Below, piece after piece: positions 36,171-45,187 of a DNA stretch of 64,000 nt. The stretch is from the NCBI GenBank assembly GCA_025938935.1, contig JAPCWB010000001.1, positions 248,001 to 312,000 of the forward strand, read 5' to 3'. Position numbers and translations under genes: made by a program. The stretch comes from Novosphingobium sp. MW5. GTDB taxonomy: Bacteria > Pseudomonadota > Alphaproteobacteria > Sphingomonadales > Sphingomonadaceae. Positions within the stretch are counted from its first letter, which is position 1. The number at the start of each line of letters is the position of its first letter. The notes below the pieces were generated by a model. The model did no database searches. It was not told the origin of the DNA and saw only the letters and a program-made list of their open reading frames with translations.

Positions 36171-37457
36171 ATGTCGAAAGATCTCATCGAACGCGTCACA
36201 TCGCTCGTCACCAGCGGCTCCATGTCGCGCGCTGGCCTCGCCCGCGCCGCAGGGCTCCACGCCAACACGCTGCGCGACTGCGGCGAGCCGAGCTGGAACC
36301 CGACGGCCGAAACCCTGGGCAAGCTCGAACGATTCCTGCTGTCCAACGACGACCGCCGCGTGCTGGTGCCGATCGAGGAGATTATCGACGAGGCTCGCAA
36401 TGGCCGCATGTTCATCCTGGTAGACGACGAGGATCGCGAGAACGAGGGCGACCTGATCATCCCGGCCCAAATGGCGACGCCGGAAAGCATCACCTTCATG
36501 GCCAAGCACGGCAGCGGCCTGATCTGCCTCGCCCTGTCATCCGACCGCTGCAAGCAGCTTGACCTTGAGCCGATGGCGCGGGTCAACGGGACACCGCTGG
36601 GCACGGCCTTTACCGTCTCGATCAAGGCGCGCGAGGGGATCACCACCGGCATCTCCGCCGCCGATCGTGCGCGCACTGTCTCGGTCGCCATCGACGGCAC
36701 CAAGACCAAGGCCGATATTGTGTCGCCCGGGCACGTGTTCCCGCTGCAGGCCCGCGATGGCGGGGTCCTGGTGCGCACTGGCCATACTGAAGCTGCAGTC
36801 GACATCTCGCGGCTGGCCGGGCTCAATCCTTCCGGCGTGATCTGTGAAGTCATGCGCGACGACGGTGAAATGGCGCGGCTGGATAACCTTATCGCCTTTG
36901 CCCGCATGCACGACCTGAAGATCGGCACGATCCGCGACTTGATCACCTATCGCCGCCGCCACGACCATCTGGTTACCAAGAAGGCCGAGCTCGATTTCCA
37001 TAGCAAGTGGGGCGGGACGTGGAAGGCCTGCACCTTCTTCAACAAGGCCACCGGCGACGAGACGATGGCCATCGTCAAGGGCCGCATCGATCCCACCAAG
37101 CCAACGCTGGTCCGCATGCACACGCTGTCGATGTTCGCCGACATCTTCAACGAGGATGGCGAACGTTCGGGGTTGCTCGAAGGCGCGATGAAGATCATCG
37201 CCGAGGAAGGCACCGGGGTCATCGTCATCATCAACCGCCCGATGCAGCGGCTGATGTCCCGCACGATCGAGATCAAGGAACAGATCCGCGCAGGTGAGGA
37301 GGCTCCGATAGAGGAACTGCGCGATTACGGCGTGGGCGCTCAGGTGCTGGCCGAACTGGGCGTGCACGACATGATCCTGCTTACCAACACCCACCATTCG
37401 CTGGTGGCGCTGGAGGGCTATGGCCTGTCGATCGTGGCAGAACGCAGGATCGACTGA
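36171..37457 (+). CDS. ribB: 3,4-dihydroxy-2-butanone-4-phosphate synthase with N-terminal HTH and degenerate GCHII domain
   Basis: A 428-residue protein in three parts. Residues 1-65 form a lambda-repressor-like HTH (MSRAGLARAAGLHANTLRD). Residues about 70-270 are RibB (ILVDDEDRENEGDL, THEAAVD-type GHTEAAVDISRLAGL) and make the butanone phosphate for riboflavin. The last ~150 residues follow GTP cyclohydrolase II, but the region that should hold the three zinc cysteines reads VRMHTLSMFADIFNEDGERS with none. Only RibB activity is expected. ATG 36171 is chosen since upstream sequence looks non-coding. The HTH could sense flavin status, but this is inference. Confidence 0.9.
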   Translation: MSKDLIERVTSLVTSGSMSRAGLARAAGLHANTLRDCGEPSWNPTAETLGKLERFLLSNDDRRVLVPIEEIIDEARNGRMFILVDDEDRENEGDLIIPAQMATPESITFMAKHGSGLICLALSSDRCKQLDLEPMARVNGTPLGTAFTVSIKAREGITTGISAADRARTVSVAIDGTKTKADIVSPGHVFPLQARDGGVLVRTGHTEAAVDISRLAGLNPSGVICEVMRDDGEMARLDNLIAFARMHDLKIGTIRDLITYRRRHDHLVTKKAELDFHSKWGGTWKACTFFNKATGDETMAIVKGRIDPTKPTLVRMHTLSMFADIFNEDGERSGLLEGAMKIIAEEGTGVIVIINRPMQRLMSRTIEIKEQIRAGEEAPIEELRDYGVGAQVLAELGVHDMILLTNTHHSLVALEGYGLSIVAERRID

Positions 37458-37464
37458 AGTTTGC

Positions 37465-37488
37465 TGGCGGAAGAGGCAGGAGTCGAAC
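37465..37488 (-). repeat. 24-bp fragment of a tRNA-Ser 3' end; likely island attachment site
   Basis: Read on the minus strand it is GTTCGACT-CCTGC-CTCTTCC-G-CCA: T-loop with GTTCGA, T-stem 3' strand, acceptor 3' strand, discriminator G (as in serine tRNAs) and CCA. The adjacent sequence has no rest of a tRNA, so this is a fragment, not a gene. It marks the switch from backbone (ribB) to the catabolic cluster. It fits the distal att copy left when DNA integrates at the 3' end of a tRNA-Ser located further right. Confidence 0.65.
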
Positions 37489-37825
37489 AGTTGATTTATG
37501 TGACTGTTATATTTAACTAAAATTTACTCTTGCGATTTCCGCCCCTCATATGAACCCTACTTCCACGCTGCTGCCGAGATCGGCCGAACATCCGTCACAG
37601 AATTCTGGCTTTTCGAAAACACAGTCAGACGAGCGCAATTGCCACGAAACTCGGACGTATAGTCGCGCGCCACTGGTTTTACCGTACCGACGTGACCGAC
37701 GGCGACTTCTCCATCTGACAACTCCAAACAGTTGATCTGCGTCAATGGCTAATATATGCGCCAATGTATCGCATATATTAGCCGGCTGGAGAATCGTCCG
37801 CCGCGACTGAACGGAGAGAGACGCA
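37489..37825. other. P450 promoter region at island boundary
   Basis: AT-richer than the surroundings at 37489-37540. A short frame 37550-37735 lacks family support. The region contains the 37747-37783 palindrome directly before the P450 ribosome site (GGAGAGAGACGC), which is the probable promoter/operator of the P450-ferredoxin-reductase operon. Confidence 0.55.
37755..37775. promoter_or_regulatory. TATGCG-N9-CGCATA operator, P450 promoter
   Basis: The 21-bp site TATGCG-CCAATGTAT-CGCATA is the core of a longer perfect palindrome with 14-bp arms (37747-37760 and 37770-37783). It is one of five intact matches to TATGCR-N9-YGCATA in the island and is probably bound by a TetR-family protein (46050 or 51579). 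Confidence 0.75.
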
Positions 37826-39094
37826 ATGACCAGCCTAGCGACAGCCGATGTCTTCACCGACAACTCCGTGGCCCAGCGCCCCTTCGACTATTTCGAGGAC
37901 TTGCGCGCGCGCGGGCCGATCACGCCGCTCGGCATCCGCAACGTCATCGCGGTGACCGGCTATGACGAGGGCGTGGCGATCTACAAGGACGATGTGCACT
38001 TCTCGGCCATCAACACGGTCACCGGTCCTTACCTGCCAATGGAATACGACCCCGCGCGATCGATCGACGAACAAATCGACGAATGCCGCGAGGCCAATCC
38101 CTATCTCGGTACGATCATGACCCAGGACGAGGTCGAACACGCCCGGGCCAAGACGATTCTTAACGGTATCATTACCCCGGCCCGGCTCAAGGCGAACGAA
38201 GCCTACATGTACGAAATTGCCGATGCCATCATCGACGAGTTCATTGAAAAAGGCAGCTTCAATGTCGTGGCGGATTTCGGCGCGCCCTTCGCCCAGCTGA
38301 CCGTTGCAGACCTGATGGGCGTGCCCAAGGAAGACAACGCCGCGGTTCGCTCGCTAACCGCTGACCCGAGCCAGCTTCCCGGCAGCCTGGGCGGAACGTT
38401 CGACATGGCAACGAACCCGCTCGCGCGCATGGGCATGATGTTCTACCAGTACATCGCGGATCGCCGCGAAAACCCGCGCGACGACATCCTGACCCGCATG
38501 GCCGAGCAGCGGTACGAGGACGGCACCCTGCCGACCGTGCTCGAAGTCGTCGGCTTGGCAACCTTCCTGTTCGGCGCCGGGCAGGACACCACGGTCCAGC
38601 TCTTCGCATCGATGCTGCGCCAGCTTTCGGACCAGGAAGGCCTTTCCGACCGCCTGCGCGCCGAACCTGCCAAGATTGCCGATTTCGTCGATGAAACCCT
38701 GCGCCTGTTCGGCACTTCGAAGAGCACGTTCCGCTATGTCCGCCGCCCGATCAAGGTGGGCGATTTCGAATTCGAGCCGGGCCAGCACGTCATGCTCAAC
38801 ACGCTCGCCATGAACCGCGATCCGCGTCGCTTCGAGGATCCGGCAAAGTTCGACATCGATCGCAAAAACGGCCGTACCCACGTCGCGTTCGGGCGGGGAC
38901 TCCATGCCTGCGCCGGGGCTCCTCTTGCCCGTGCCGAGGGCCGTGTCGCCATCGAGCGCCTGCTTGCCCGCATGAAGAACATCCGCATCAGCGACGAGCG
39001 CCACGGCCCGCGCGGCGCGCGCCAGTTCACCTACCTGCCTAACTATTCGCTGTTCGGCGTGACCGAGCAGTGGATGGACTTCGACCCCGCCTGA
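37826..39094 (+). CDS. Cytochrome P450
   Basis: A 422-residue soluble bacterial P450 (CYP). I-helix GAGQDTT (250-256) provides the oxygen-activation acid/threonine. The ExxR motif is ETLR (290-293), and the heme loop is FGRGLHACAG with the axial Cys362. No membrane anchor. It hydroxylates a hydrophobic substrate using electrons from the ferredoxin encoded 26 bases downstream. No ferredoxin reductase is in the window, so it is supplied from elsewhere. Substrate is not predictable from sequence. First gene of a three-gene operon under the 37755 operator. Confidence 0.95.
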   Translation: MTSLATADVFTDNSVAQRPFDYFEDLRARGPITPLGIRNVIAVTGYDEGVAIYKDDVHFSAINTVTGPYLPMEYDPARSIDEQIDECREANPYLGTIMTQDEVEHARAKTILNGIITPARLKANEAYMYEIADAIIDEFIEKGSFNVVADFGAPFAQLTVADLMGVPKEDNAAVRSLTADPSQLPGSLGGTFDMATNPLARMGMMFYQYIADRRENPRDDILTRMAEQRYEDGTLPTVLEVVGLATFLFGAGQDTTVQLFASMLRQLSDQEGLSDRLRAEPAKIADFVDETLRLFGTSKSTFRYVRRPIKVGDFEFEPGQHVMLNTLAMNRDPRRFEDPAKFDIDRKNGRTHVAFGRGLHACAGAPLARAEGRVAIERLLARMKNIRISDERHGPRGARQFTYLPNYSLFGVTEQWMDFDPA

Positions 39095-39120
39095 CGGCGC
39101 CAGACACAGAGGATAGCCCG

Positions 39121-39444
39121 ATGGTGAAAATCACATTTGTCGAACACGACGGCACCCGTACCGAGGTCGAGGCCGATGAAGGCCTCTCGCTGATGAAGGC
39201 CGCAACCTATGGCGGGGTGGCCGGAATCTCGGCCGACTGCGGCGGCAACTGCGCTTGCGGCACCTGCCGCATCTACGTGCCGGCAAACTGGCGTCACGCC
39301 TTCGGTGAACCAAAGGCCAGCGAAGCCGAGATGATCGAATTCTCGCAGGACACGACTGAGGGGGTCCGCCTCGCCTGCCAGACCAAGGTGACAGCTGATA
39401 TGGAAGGGATGGAGCTGGGCCTGCCCGAGAGCCAACATTACTAA
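39121..39444 (+). CDS. [2Fe-2S] ferredoxin (adrenodoxin/putidaredoxin type)
   Basis: A 107-residue electron carrier. Cluster ligands Cys40, Cys46 and Cys49 (DCGGNCACGTC) and Cys86 (LACQTKV) follow the CX5CX2C...C pattern of P450-linked ferredoxins. The ATG follows GAGGATAG. It is placed between the P450 and the aldo/keto reductase and is the obvious redox partner of the P450. Confidence 0.95.
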   Translation: MVKITFVEHDGTRTEVEADEGLSLMKAATYGGVAGISADCGGNCACGTCRIYVPANWRHAFGEPKASEAEMIEFSQDTTEGVRLACQTKVTADMEGMELGLPESQHY

Positions 39445-39455
39445 AGGTATCACTC

Positions 39456-40487
39456 ATGGAGCTGCGCAGGCTGGGCAATTCGGACCTCGAGGTCCCCTTG
39501 CTGGCATTAGGGACTGGCACGTTTGGCGGATCGGGACCGATTTTCGCGGCATGGGGACAAACCGATGTGGTCGAAGCGCGCCGTTTCATCGACATCTGTC
39601 TTGAGGCCGGCTGCAACTTCTACGACACTGCTGATGCCTACTCGGGAGGCGCGGCGGAGCAAATCCTGGGCGAAGCGCTCGGTAATCGGCGCCAGAAAGC
39701 TCTTATTGCGACCAAAGTCGGCCTGCCGACCGGCGCCGAGCCAGCGGGCTATGGACTCGGCGAAAAGAGGCTTACCCAAGCCGTAGAAGCATCCCTCCGC
39801 CGCTTGCGCACTGACTATATCGACCTGCTGCAGCTTCACGCGCTCGATGCGTCGGTTCCGCCTGAAGACCTCTTGCGCACACTGCGCTCGCTCGTCGATT
39901 CTGGCAAGGTCCGCCACGTCGGTGCGTCGAACTATCCCGCCTGGCAACTCATGAAGGCCTTGTCTCTCGCTGATCAGGGCAAGGGACCGCGCTTTGTCTC
40001 GCACCAGGTTTATTATTCGCTGATCGGTCGCGACCATGAGACCGACCTGATGCCTCTGGGGCTCGATCAAAATGTTGGAACGCTAGTTTGGAGTCCGCTA
40101 GGCTGGGGGCGCCTCGTCAGGCGGTTGCAGCACGGCGAGCTGCCGCCAAAGGACAGCAGGCAGAGCCATGATCAGTCCATTGCGCCACACGTGGAGCAGG
40201 CTTTGCTTGAGCGGGTTCTGGCCTGTCTGGAAGGGATAGCCGAAGAAGTCGGCCGCTCCATCCCGCAGGTCGCATTGAACTGGCTGAGAATGCGTCCCGG
40301 CATTTCGAGTGTGATAATTGGCGCGAGGACGGAAAGCCAGCTCCGCGACAATCTCGCGGCGGCAGAATGGTCGCTAACTGCGGAACAGATCGAAATGCTC
40401 GACTTGGCGAGCGCGGTCCGTAAACCCTATCCGCAAAGCCTTTACGCGCAGGGTCCATTTGCGATGATGAACCCGCCCGTCATCTGA
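39456..40487 (+). CDS. Aldo/keto reductase
   Basis: A 343-residue TIM-barrel NADPH oxidoreductase. Catalytic tetrad Asp57 and Tyr62 (YDTADAYSGG), Lys87 (ATKVG) and His128 (LQLHALD) is complete. The C-terminal cofactor motif SSVIIGARTESQLRDNL is present. Starts 11 bases after ferredoxin and is co-transcribed with it. It probably reduces a carbonyl produced in the pathway, or runs the reverse oxidation after P450 hydroxylation. Confidence 0.92.
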   Translation: MELRRLGNSDLEVPLLALGTGTFGGSGPIFAAWGQTDVVEARRFIDICLEAGCNFYDTADAYSGGAAEQILGEALGNRRQKALIATKVGLPTGAEPAGYGLGEKRLTQAVEASLRRLRTDYIDLLQLHALDASVPPEDLLRTLRSLVDSGKVRHVGASNYPAWQLMKALSLADQGKGPRFVSHQVYYSLIGRDHETDLMPLGLDQNVGTLVWSPLGWGRLVRRLQHGELPPKDSRQSHDQSIAPHVEQALLERVLACLEGIAEEVGRSIPQVALNWLRMRPGISSVIIGARTESQLRDNLAAAEWSLTAEQIEMLDLASAVRKPYPQSLYAQGPFAMMNPPVI

Positions 40488-40521
40488 TCATACGCCCCAA
40501 GTTCTACCGAACTCGCCTCGT

Positions 40522-41001
40522 CTACTTCCGCGACGGCACCGCAATCTGCAGCACCTCGATTTCGTTCCCGTCAGGATCGATAAAGTGGCTCGAACGCGCC
40601 TGGGCCGCACCCATTTGCTGGCGGAAATCGGTATTCTTCAGCTTGGCGCCGTTTGTCTGAGCAAGGTCAAGTGTCGTCTTCAGGTCAGGCACCTGAATAA
40701 TGAAGCTGCCGTTCATCGACTTTTCTTCGGCGCTTTCGATCAGGATAAGCCCCGGCGAGCTTGATCCGGGAAAGATCATTATGCGCACTTTCTCGCCCAT
40801 TTTCTGGACGGTCTTCATTCCGAACACCGTCTGGTAAAACGTCTCAGCCCGTTTCACATCAGCCACAAACCATCGCAGCATCATGATGCGCGGTGCTTGT
40901 GTCGCCGACGGCGGCGCGGGCGTTGCAGGCTGAACTTCGGCCCGCAAGGGCTGCGCCGCAACCAGTGCGATCAGGGTTGCGAGTTGCATGGTCTTGATCA
41001 T
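40522..41001 (-). CDS. Exported VOC (glyoxalase/dioxygenase-fold) protein
   Basis: A 159-residue protein with a signal peptide (QLATLIALVAAQPLRAE). One VOC module: MLRWFVADVKRAETFYQTVFGM, GLILIESAEE, GSFIIQVPDL, SSHFIDPDGNEIEVLQ. A metal-ligand glutamate is available in GNEIEVL. A periplasmic location is unusual for this family. A second exported VOC gene is at 53802. It may isomerise or bind a pathway intermediate outside the cytoplasm. Confidence 0.82.
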   Translation of the reverse strand: MIKTMQLATLIALVAAQPLRAEVQPATPAPPSATQAPRIMMLRWFVADVKRAETFYQTVFGMKTVQKMGEKVRIMIFPGSSSPGLILIESAEEKSMNGSFIIQVPDLKTTLDLAQTNGAKLKNTDFRQQMGAAQARSSHFIDPDGNEIEVLQIAVPSRK

Positions 41002-41198
41002 GGCTGATTCTTTCTTCGAAAGGCGACCGCAGCAAAGAGTTGCCGGGGCGAAGGACTCACCGGATCTGACTGTTGTGGCAGCCGCAAGAGGCAGGGCTCC
41101 CGCTCATTGCGGTTGAAAAGCTTGATTTGGCATCGGCAGAGCCCCGTGTGTCAGTATGCACGTGGGGCTCTGCCTGTCGCTCAGCGGTCTGCCAGACT

Positions 41199-41486
41199 TT
41201 ACTTCGCGGGCAGCTTTGCCAGGTCAGCGTCGATCTTGGCGAGCGTTTCGTCCTTGATCATGTCAGGCGCGAAGCCCTGGATCTGCTTCAGCGTCATTGC
41301 CTTGGCCATTTCGAGCTGCGGATTGGTCGAGAAACCGGGCATATGCTTTTCCAACACCGCCTTGGCGGCCGCATCGTCGACCAGGGTTCCGATCGTGGTG
41401 TCAGCAGTGGTGTAGGGAGCACCGGCGGCCACGGCCGGAACCGAAGAAACGGCCAGCAGGCCGGCAAGCAGGGCTTTGCGAAGCAT
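41199..41486 (-). CDS. Small exported protein of unknown function
   Basis: A 95-residue protein with a signal peptide (KALLAGLLAVSSVPAVAAG). The mature helical part (YTTADTTIGTLVDDAAAKAVLEKHMPGF, then ...ITL-like AKAMTLKQIQGFAPDMIKDETLAKIDADLAKL) recalls a short domain seen near exported enzymes, but I cannot name it. ATG 41486 is chosen for the signal peptide. Lies between the P450 operon and the SDR/TonB genes. Confidence 0.65.
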   Translation of the reverse strand: MLRKALLAGLLAVSSVPAVAAGAPYTTADTTIGTLVDDAAAKAVLEKHMPGFSTNPQLEMAKAMTLKQIQGFAPDMIKDETLAKIDADLAKLPAK

Positions 41487-41606
41487 TGGGGGGATCCTCT
41501 CAGTCAAACACCCAGCGTCATGCTGCGGCAGTAGTCCCATCAATAGAAGATTGGACAAACCAGTTCAACTTTTAAACAACACTGTGTCGCACAATTCAAC
41601 CTCTTC

Positions 41607-42422
41607 TCAGGCCGATTCACCTGCATCGACCACGAGCGTCGTGCCGGTCATGAAAAGAGCCATGTCGCTCGCGGCAAACAGTGCGACGCGGCCGATGTCG
41701 TCAGGGACACCGACGCGGCCCAGCTTGGACTGCAGCATGGAGGGAATGTCCTGCGCTGCGGCTTCCGTGACGCCTTCATTCCCCTGCATCAACGCAAGGT
41801 TTCCTTCGGTAACGACAAAGCTTGGCGCAATGGCGAGAACGCGGATGCGCTGAGGGGCCAGCTCGAGTGCCAATTGTCGGGTGAGCCCGACTACCGCGTG
41901 CTTGGAACTGACATAGGCTGAAAGTGCGGGCGAGATGCCTCTGATCCCGGCAAGCGATGCCACGTTGATGATGACCCCGCCCCTGTCGGTCATGGCAAGA
42001 GCCGCTGCCTGAGCGCCCAGGAAGGTGCCGCGCGCATTGACCGCAAAGACGTTTTCCCAATCCTGCAACGTCATGTAGTTGATCGGCAACGCCGGGAAGA
42101 CGCCGGCGTTGTTCACCCAGATGTCGATGCTACCGAAACGTTCGGCGCTGGTACTGGCGCAGGACTGCACGGAAGCCTCGTCGGCCACATCGAGCAGTAC
42201 TGCGATTACATTGGCTCCATATCGCACCGACAAATCAGCCGCAGTTTGCTGCGCTACTTCGAGATTGCGGTCCCCGATCACGACATTTGCGCCCGCCTCA
42301 GCAAAGCGGCGTGCGATAGCCTTGCCCAGTCCCTGCGCGCCGCCGGTTACCACTGCCGCGCGGCCTTTGAGCGATAGCAGGTCGGCAAGGGTAGTCTCGG
42401 TCGCATCTTTCAGTTCAGGCAT
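41607..42422 (-). CDS. SDR-family oxidoreductase
   Basis: A 271-residue classical SDR: TGGAQGLGKA coenzyme motif (about 25-34), WVNNAGVFP, catalytic serine in INVASLAG, and Tyr/Lys in YVSSK, ending in TGTTLVVDAGESA. IGDRN after beta-2 favours NAD. It probably oxidises a hydroxyl introduced by the P450 or reduces the matching ketone. Lies downstream of the TonB receptor in the same direction, with a 104-base gap. Confidence 0.88.
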   Translation of the reverse strand: MPELKDATETTLADLLSLKGRAAVVTGGAQGLGKAIARRFAEAGANVVIGDRNLEVAQQTAADLSVRYGANVIAVLLDVADEASVQSCASTSAERFGSIDIWVNNAGVFPALPINYMTLQDWENVFAVNARGTFLGAQAAALAMTDRGGVIINVASLAGIRGISPALSAYVSSKHAVVGLTRQLALELAPQRIRVLAIAPSFVVTEGNLALMQGNEGVTEAAAQDIPSMLQSKLGRVGVPDDIGRVALFAASDMALFMTGTTLVVDAGESA

Positions 42423-42526
42423 TGTCTCGTCCTGGAAATTTCGGCGTAAATTGCCGGAGAAAAAGCAGGGCGGCATCTCCGAGAAGATGCCGCCCCGACC
42501 CCCTTGGGAGGGAGGGTTCCTTAGAC

Positions 42527-45058
42527 TCAGCGCGAGCCGAGGGCGAAGCGCAAGCTGACACCAAACTCACGCGGCGGAGTTACCGAAACGCCGCGGTAAT
42601 AGCTGCTGTAGGTCTGCGAACCGAACGGGAGCGGGTTGCCCGGTGCCACACGCAGCAGGGTCGTCGAGCTATCGAGCGGCGAGCCATCACCCGAGACGAG
42701 GCGTGTCACGTTGCCTACGTTCTTCACATAGCCGCCGACTTCCCACTTGCCATCCGGCGCGCGCAAGCCGGCATAGAGGTTGAGCAGGCCATAGCTGCCG
42801 ACGTTGTCGAAAGCATTGAACTCGTCCCCGCGGGTCGAACCCTTCCACGAGAACAGACCGCGCAGGTAGGCATCGAAACCATCGCCAAGCTTGGCAGTGT
42901 ATTCGGCCTGCACCGTGCCGCTCCATTCAGGCAGGAAGGTCGCCGAACCCTGTGCGCCACATTCGGCCAGGTGTTCTGTGCCATAGGCCGCTTGCATCTG
43001 GGCGAGGGTCGGAACGGCAGTATCGGGAATACCGTCCTTGTTCACGTCGGTACAGGCGATCTTTGCGCTCTTCGAGATCACGCTCTTCGACCAATTGAGC
43101 GTGGTGCCTATGCTCAGGCCGCTGAACGGATTGAGCGCCAGCTCGGCTTCGACGCCGTCAACCTTTACCGGGACCGCGCTGATGAAGTTGAAGCGCGAAC
43201 GGTTGGCTTGGTTGCTGCTGTTGATGTTGATGTAATAAACGCCCGCGCCCGCCGCACGGTACGGATAGTTCACGAAGTCCTGATGGTAATAGGTTGCGTT
43301 CAAACGCACCTTTCGGTCCATCCAGCTCGACTTGAAGCCGATTTCATAGGATTTCGAGGTTTCCGCGCCGAAAGTGGTGTGAGCAAGTTCGAGCGGCGAG
43401 TATGCGATCGAGAAGTTGCCGATCGCGCGCACCGGCGGGCGCACCGAACTGCCCGTCGAGGCGTAAACCATTAGGTCGTCCGAGAACTTGTGGCGCAGCG
43501 TCGCGCTGTAGATCGTCTTCGAAATATCGTAATTGTTGTTCGTGTTCGGCGTCAACGTGCACGAACCGGCGGCGTAGGTAGCCGGCGTACAACTGATGAA
43601 CAGACCCTTCGAATCGTTCTTGAAGTGGATGCGGCGCAGGCCGCCCGACAGTTCCGTCTGCTCTCCGATATGGGCGGTAATATTCCCGAAGAACGACGAT
43701 TCCTTGCCCGTGCCCGGCGCAAGGTAGATAGGCGTCGCATTGACGATGTTCGCCACCTTGAACAGCTGCAGGTTGCCCGAACCAGCGAGGATCGGCGCAT
43801 AGCCTTCCAGCACGGTCTGCGAGGTCAGCTCAGTAGTCGAACCGCCCTTCTGATTGAAGTAGCCGATCACGTAATCGAAGATTCCGGCAACGCGGTCATC
43901 GTTCTGCAAGCGAATTTCGTGCGTGGTGTCGTTGCTGCGGGTCTTGGTGTCCTGCTGGAGCACCAGGGTCGGCCAGATCGCGCCGGGGTCCGAATTGGTT
44001 ACCGGATGGAACTGGGTCTGGGTATCCGACCCGATGTACAGCAGGCGTTGGCCGGCAAATGCTGCTTCCGCGTTCCACTGCCAGAACTGGAAATTGGTTT
44101 CGACGAAGCGCGGCGTGAACATCACGGCCTTGCGATCGGCGAGCGTGATCGTACCATAATTGCCCGCGGCTGAGGTGCCGAGCGATGGCGCGGTGAACGG
44201 CGCGATATTGGCGGTAATGGACTGCTGTGTGGCTGGCAGAGCGAAGCCGGAGACGACCTGGCTCATCGATTCAACCTGATCGTATTGCAATGCTTTGAAG
44301 CGCATGCCCTGATAGGCAACCCCGGCCTTGAACCAGTCGGTCGGTTCGAAGGCTGCCGAGGCTCGGATGGCTTCGGTCTTGGTCTTGGGCGGCGTCGTGT
44401 TGTTGACGCTGAAGACGCGGTTACCCTGCCCTTCATCTAGCAGGCCCGCAACCCGGACAGCAAGCATGTCCTTGATCACCGGCACGCCGACACCGAATTG
44501 GATATTGCGGGTGCGGCTCTCCCCAAAGGTGCCGGAAACCGTCGCACCGGGCTCGCTCAGATTGGGCTTTTTCCAGTCGATGTTGATGGCACCCGATGGC
44601 GTCGAACGGCCGCGCAGGGTGCCCTGAGGCCCGCGCTCGACCGAGATCAGGCCGACATCGAAGATCGCCTGAAGCGCGAGGTTCGAGCTCACAGGCGAGC
44701 TGTTAACGTAATACTGGATCGTTCCGTTGTTGCCCGAAACGTTCACGTCATGGTTGACGCCGCGCATCGATGACGAAGAGCCGATACCATTGGCATTAGA
44801 CACCAGCGACAGCCCCGGCACCACTGATGTGATTTCGCGCACGTCACGGATATTGAGCTTGTTCAGCTGCTCTGCCGTAACCGCGTTGATGACCTGCGGC
44901 ACGTCCTGCACGCTTTCGTCTCGGCGGCGGGCCTGAACAATGATGGTTTCATCGCCATTGAGGCTTTCCTCGTCAGCATCGGCAGACTGGGCAAAAGCCG
45001 GAGCCGTGAAGGCCGCAAGGCTGATCCCGGCAAGCGCCATCGAACGCAGAACACGCAT
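42527..45058 (-). CDS. TonB-dependent outer-membrane receptor
   Basis: An 843-residue protein. Signal peptide (MALAGISLAAFTAPAFAQ), plug domain (DETIIVQARRRDESVQDVPQVINAVTAEQL, GISSVE-like ISVERGPQGTLRGRSTPSGAIN) and a long beta-barrel ending FGVSLRFALGS. It imports a scarce or large ligand using proton-motive force; in sphingomonads such receptors commonly accompany aromatic, terpenoid or steroid catabolic genes. ATG 45058 follows GGGAGGGGATT. Two operators (45103, 45140) lie within 105 bases upstream, so it is tightly regulated. Confidence 0.93.
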   Translation of the reverse strand: MRVLRSMALAGISLAAFTAPAFAQSADADEESLNGDETIIVQARRRDESVQDVPQVINAVTAEQLNKLNIRDVREITSVVPGLSLVSNANGIGSSSSMRGVNHDVNVSGNNGTIQYYVNSSPVSSNLALQAIFDVGLISVERGPQGTLRGRSTPSGAINIDWKKPNLSEPGATVSGTFGESRTRNIQFGVGVPVIKDMLAVRVAGLLDEGQGNRVFSVNNTTPPKTKTEAIRASAAFEPTDWFKAGVAYQGMRFKALQYDQVESMSQVVSGFALPATQQSITANIAPFTAPSLGTSAAGNYGTITLADRKAVMFTPRFVETNFQFWQWNAEAAFAGQRLLYIGSDTQTQFHPVTNSDPGAIWPTLVLQQDTKTRSNDTTHEIRLQNDDRVAGIFDYVIGYFNQKGGSTTELTSQTVLEGYAPILAGSGNLQLFKVANIVNATPIYLAPGTGKESSFFGNITAHIGEQTELSGGLRRIHFKNDSKGLFISCTPATYAAGSCTLTPNTNNNYDISKTIYSATLRHKFSDDLMVYASTGSSVRPPVRAIGNFSIAYSPLELAHTTFGAETSKSYEIGFKSSWMDRKVRLNATYYHQDFVNYPYRAAGAGVYYININSSNQANRSRFNFISAVPVKVDGVEAELALNPFSGLSIGTTLNWSKSVISKSAKIACTDVNKDGIPDTAVPTLAQMQAAYGTEHLAECGAQGSATFLPEWSGTVQAEYTAKLGDGFDAYLRGLFSWKGSTRGDEFNAFDNVGSYGLLNLYAGLRAPDGKWEVGGYVKNVGNVTRLVSGDGSPLDSSTTLLRVAPGNPLPFGSQTYSSYYRGVSVTPPREFGVSLRFALGSR

Positions 45059-45102
45059 AATCCCCTCCCATGTTGCGCCGGCAGGTCCTGCTCGGCCAGA
45101 TT

Positions 45103-45123
45103 TATGCAATTGAGTAACGCATA
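45103..45123. promoter_or_regulatory. TATGCA-N9-CGCATA operator, TonB receptor promoter (proximal)
   Basis: TATGCA-ATTGAGTAA-CGCATA, 45 bases before the receptor ATG. It matches the island consensus TATGCR-N9-YGCATA. Confidence 0.7.
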
Positions 45124-45139
45124 AATTGGCCAGACAGGT

Positions 45140-45160
45140 TATGCAACACCATATTGCATA
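45140..45160. promoter_or_regulatory. TATGCA-N9-TGCATA operator, TonB receptor promoter (distal)
   Basis: TATGCA-ACACCATAT-TGCATA, a perfect inverted repeat 37 bp from the proximal site. Tandem sites suggest cooperative repression or stacking of dimers. Confidence 0.7.
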
Positions 45161-45187
45161 GTTAGGTGAGCATTTATTCGATAACGC

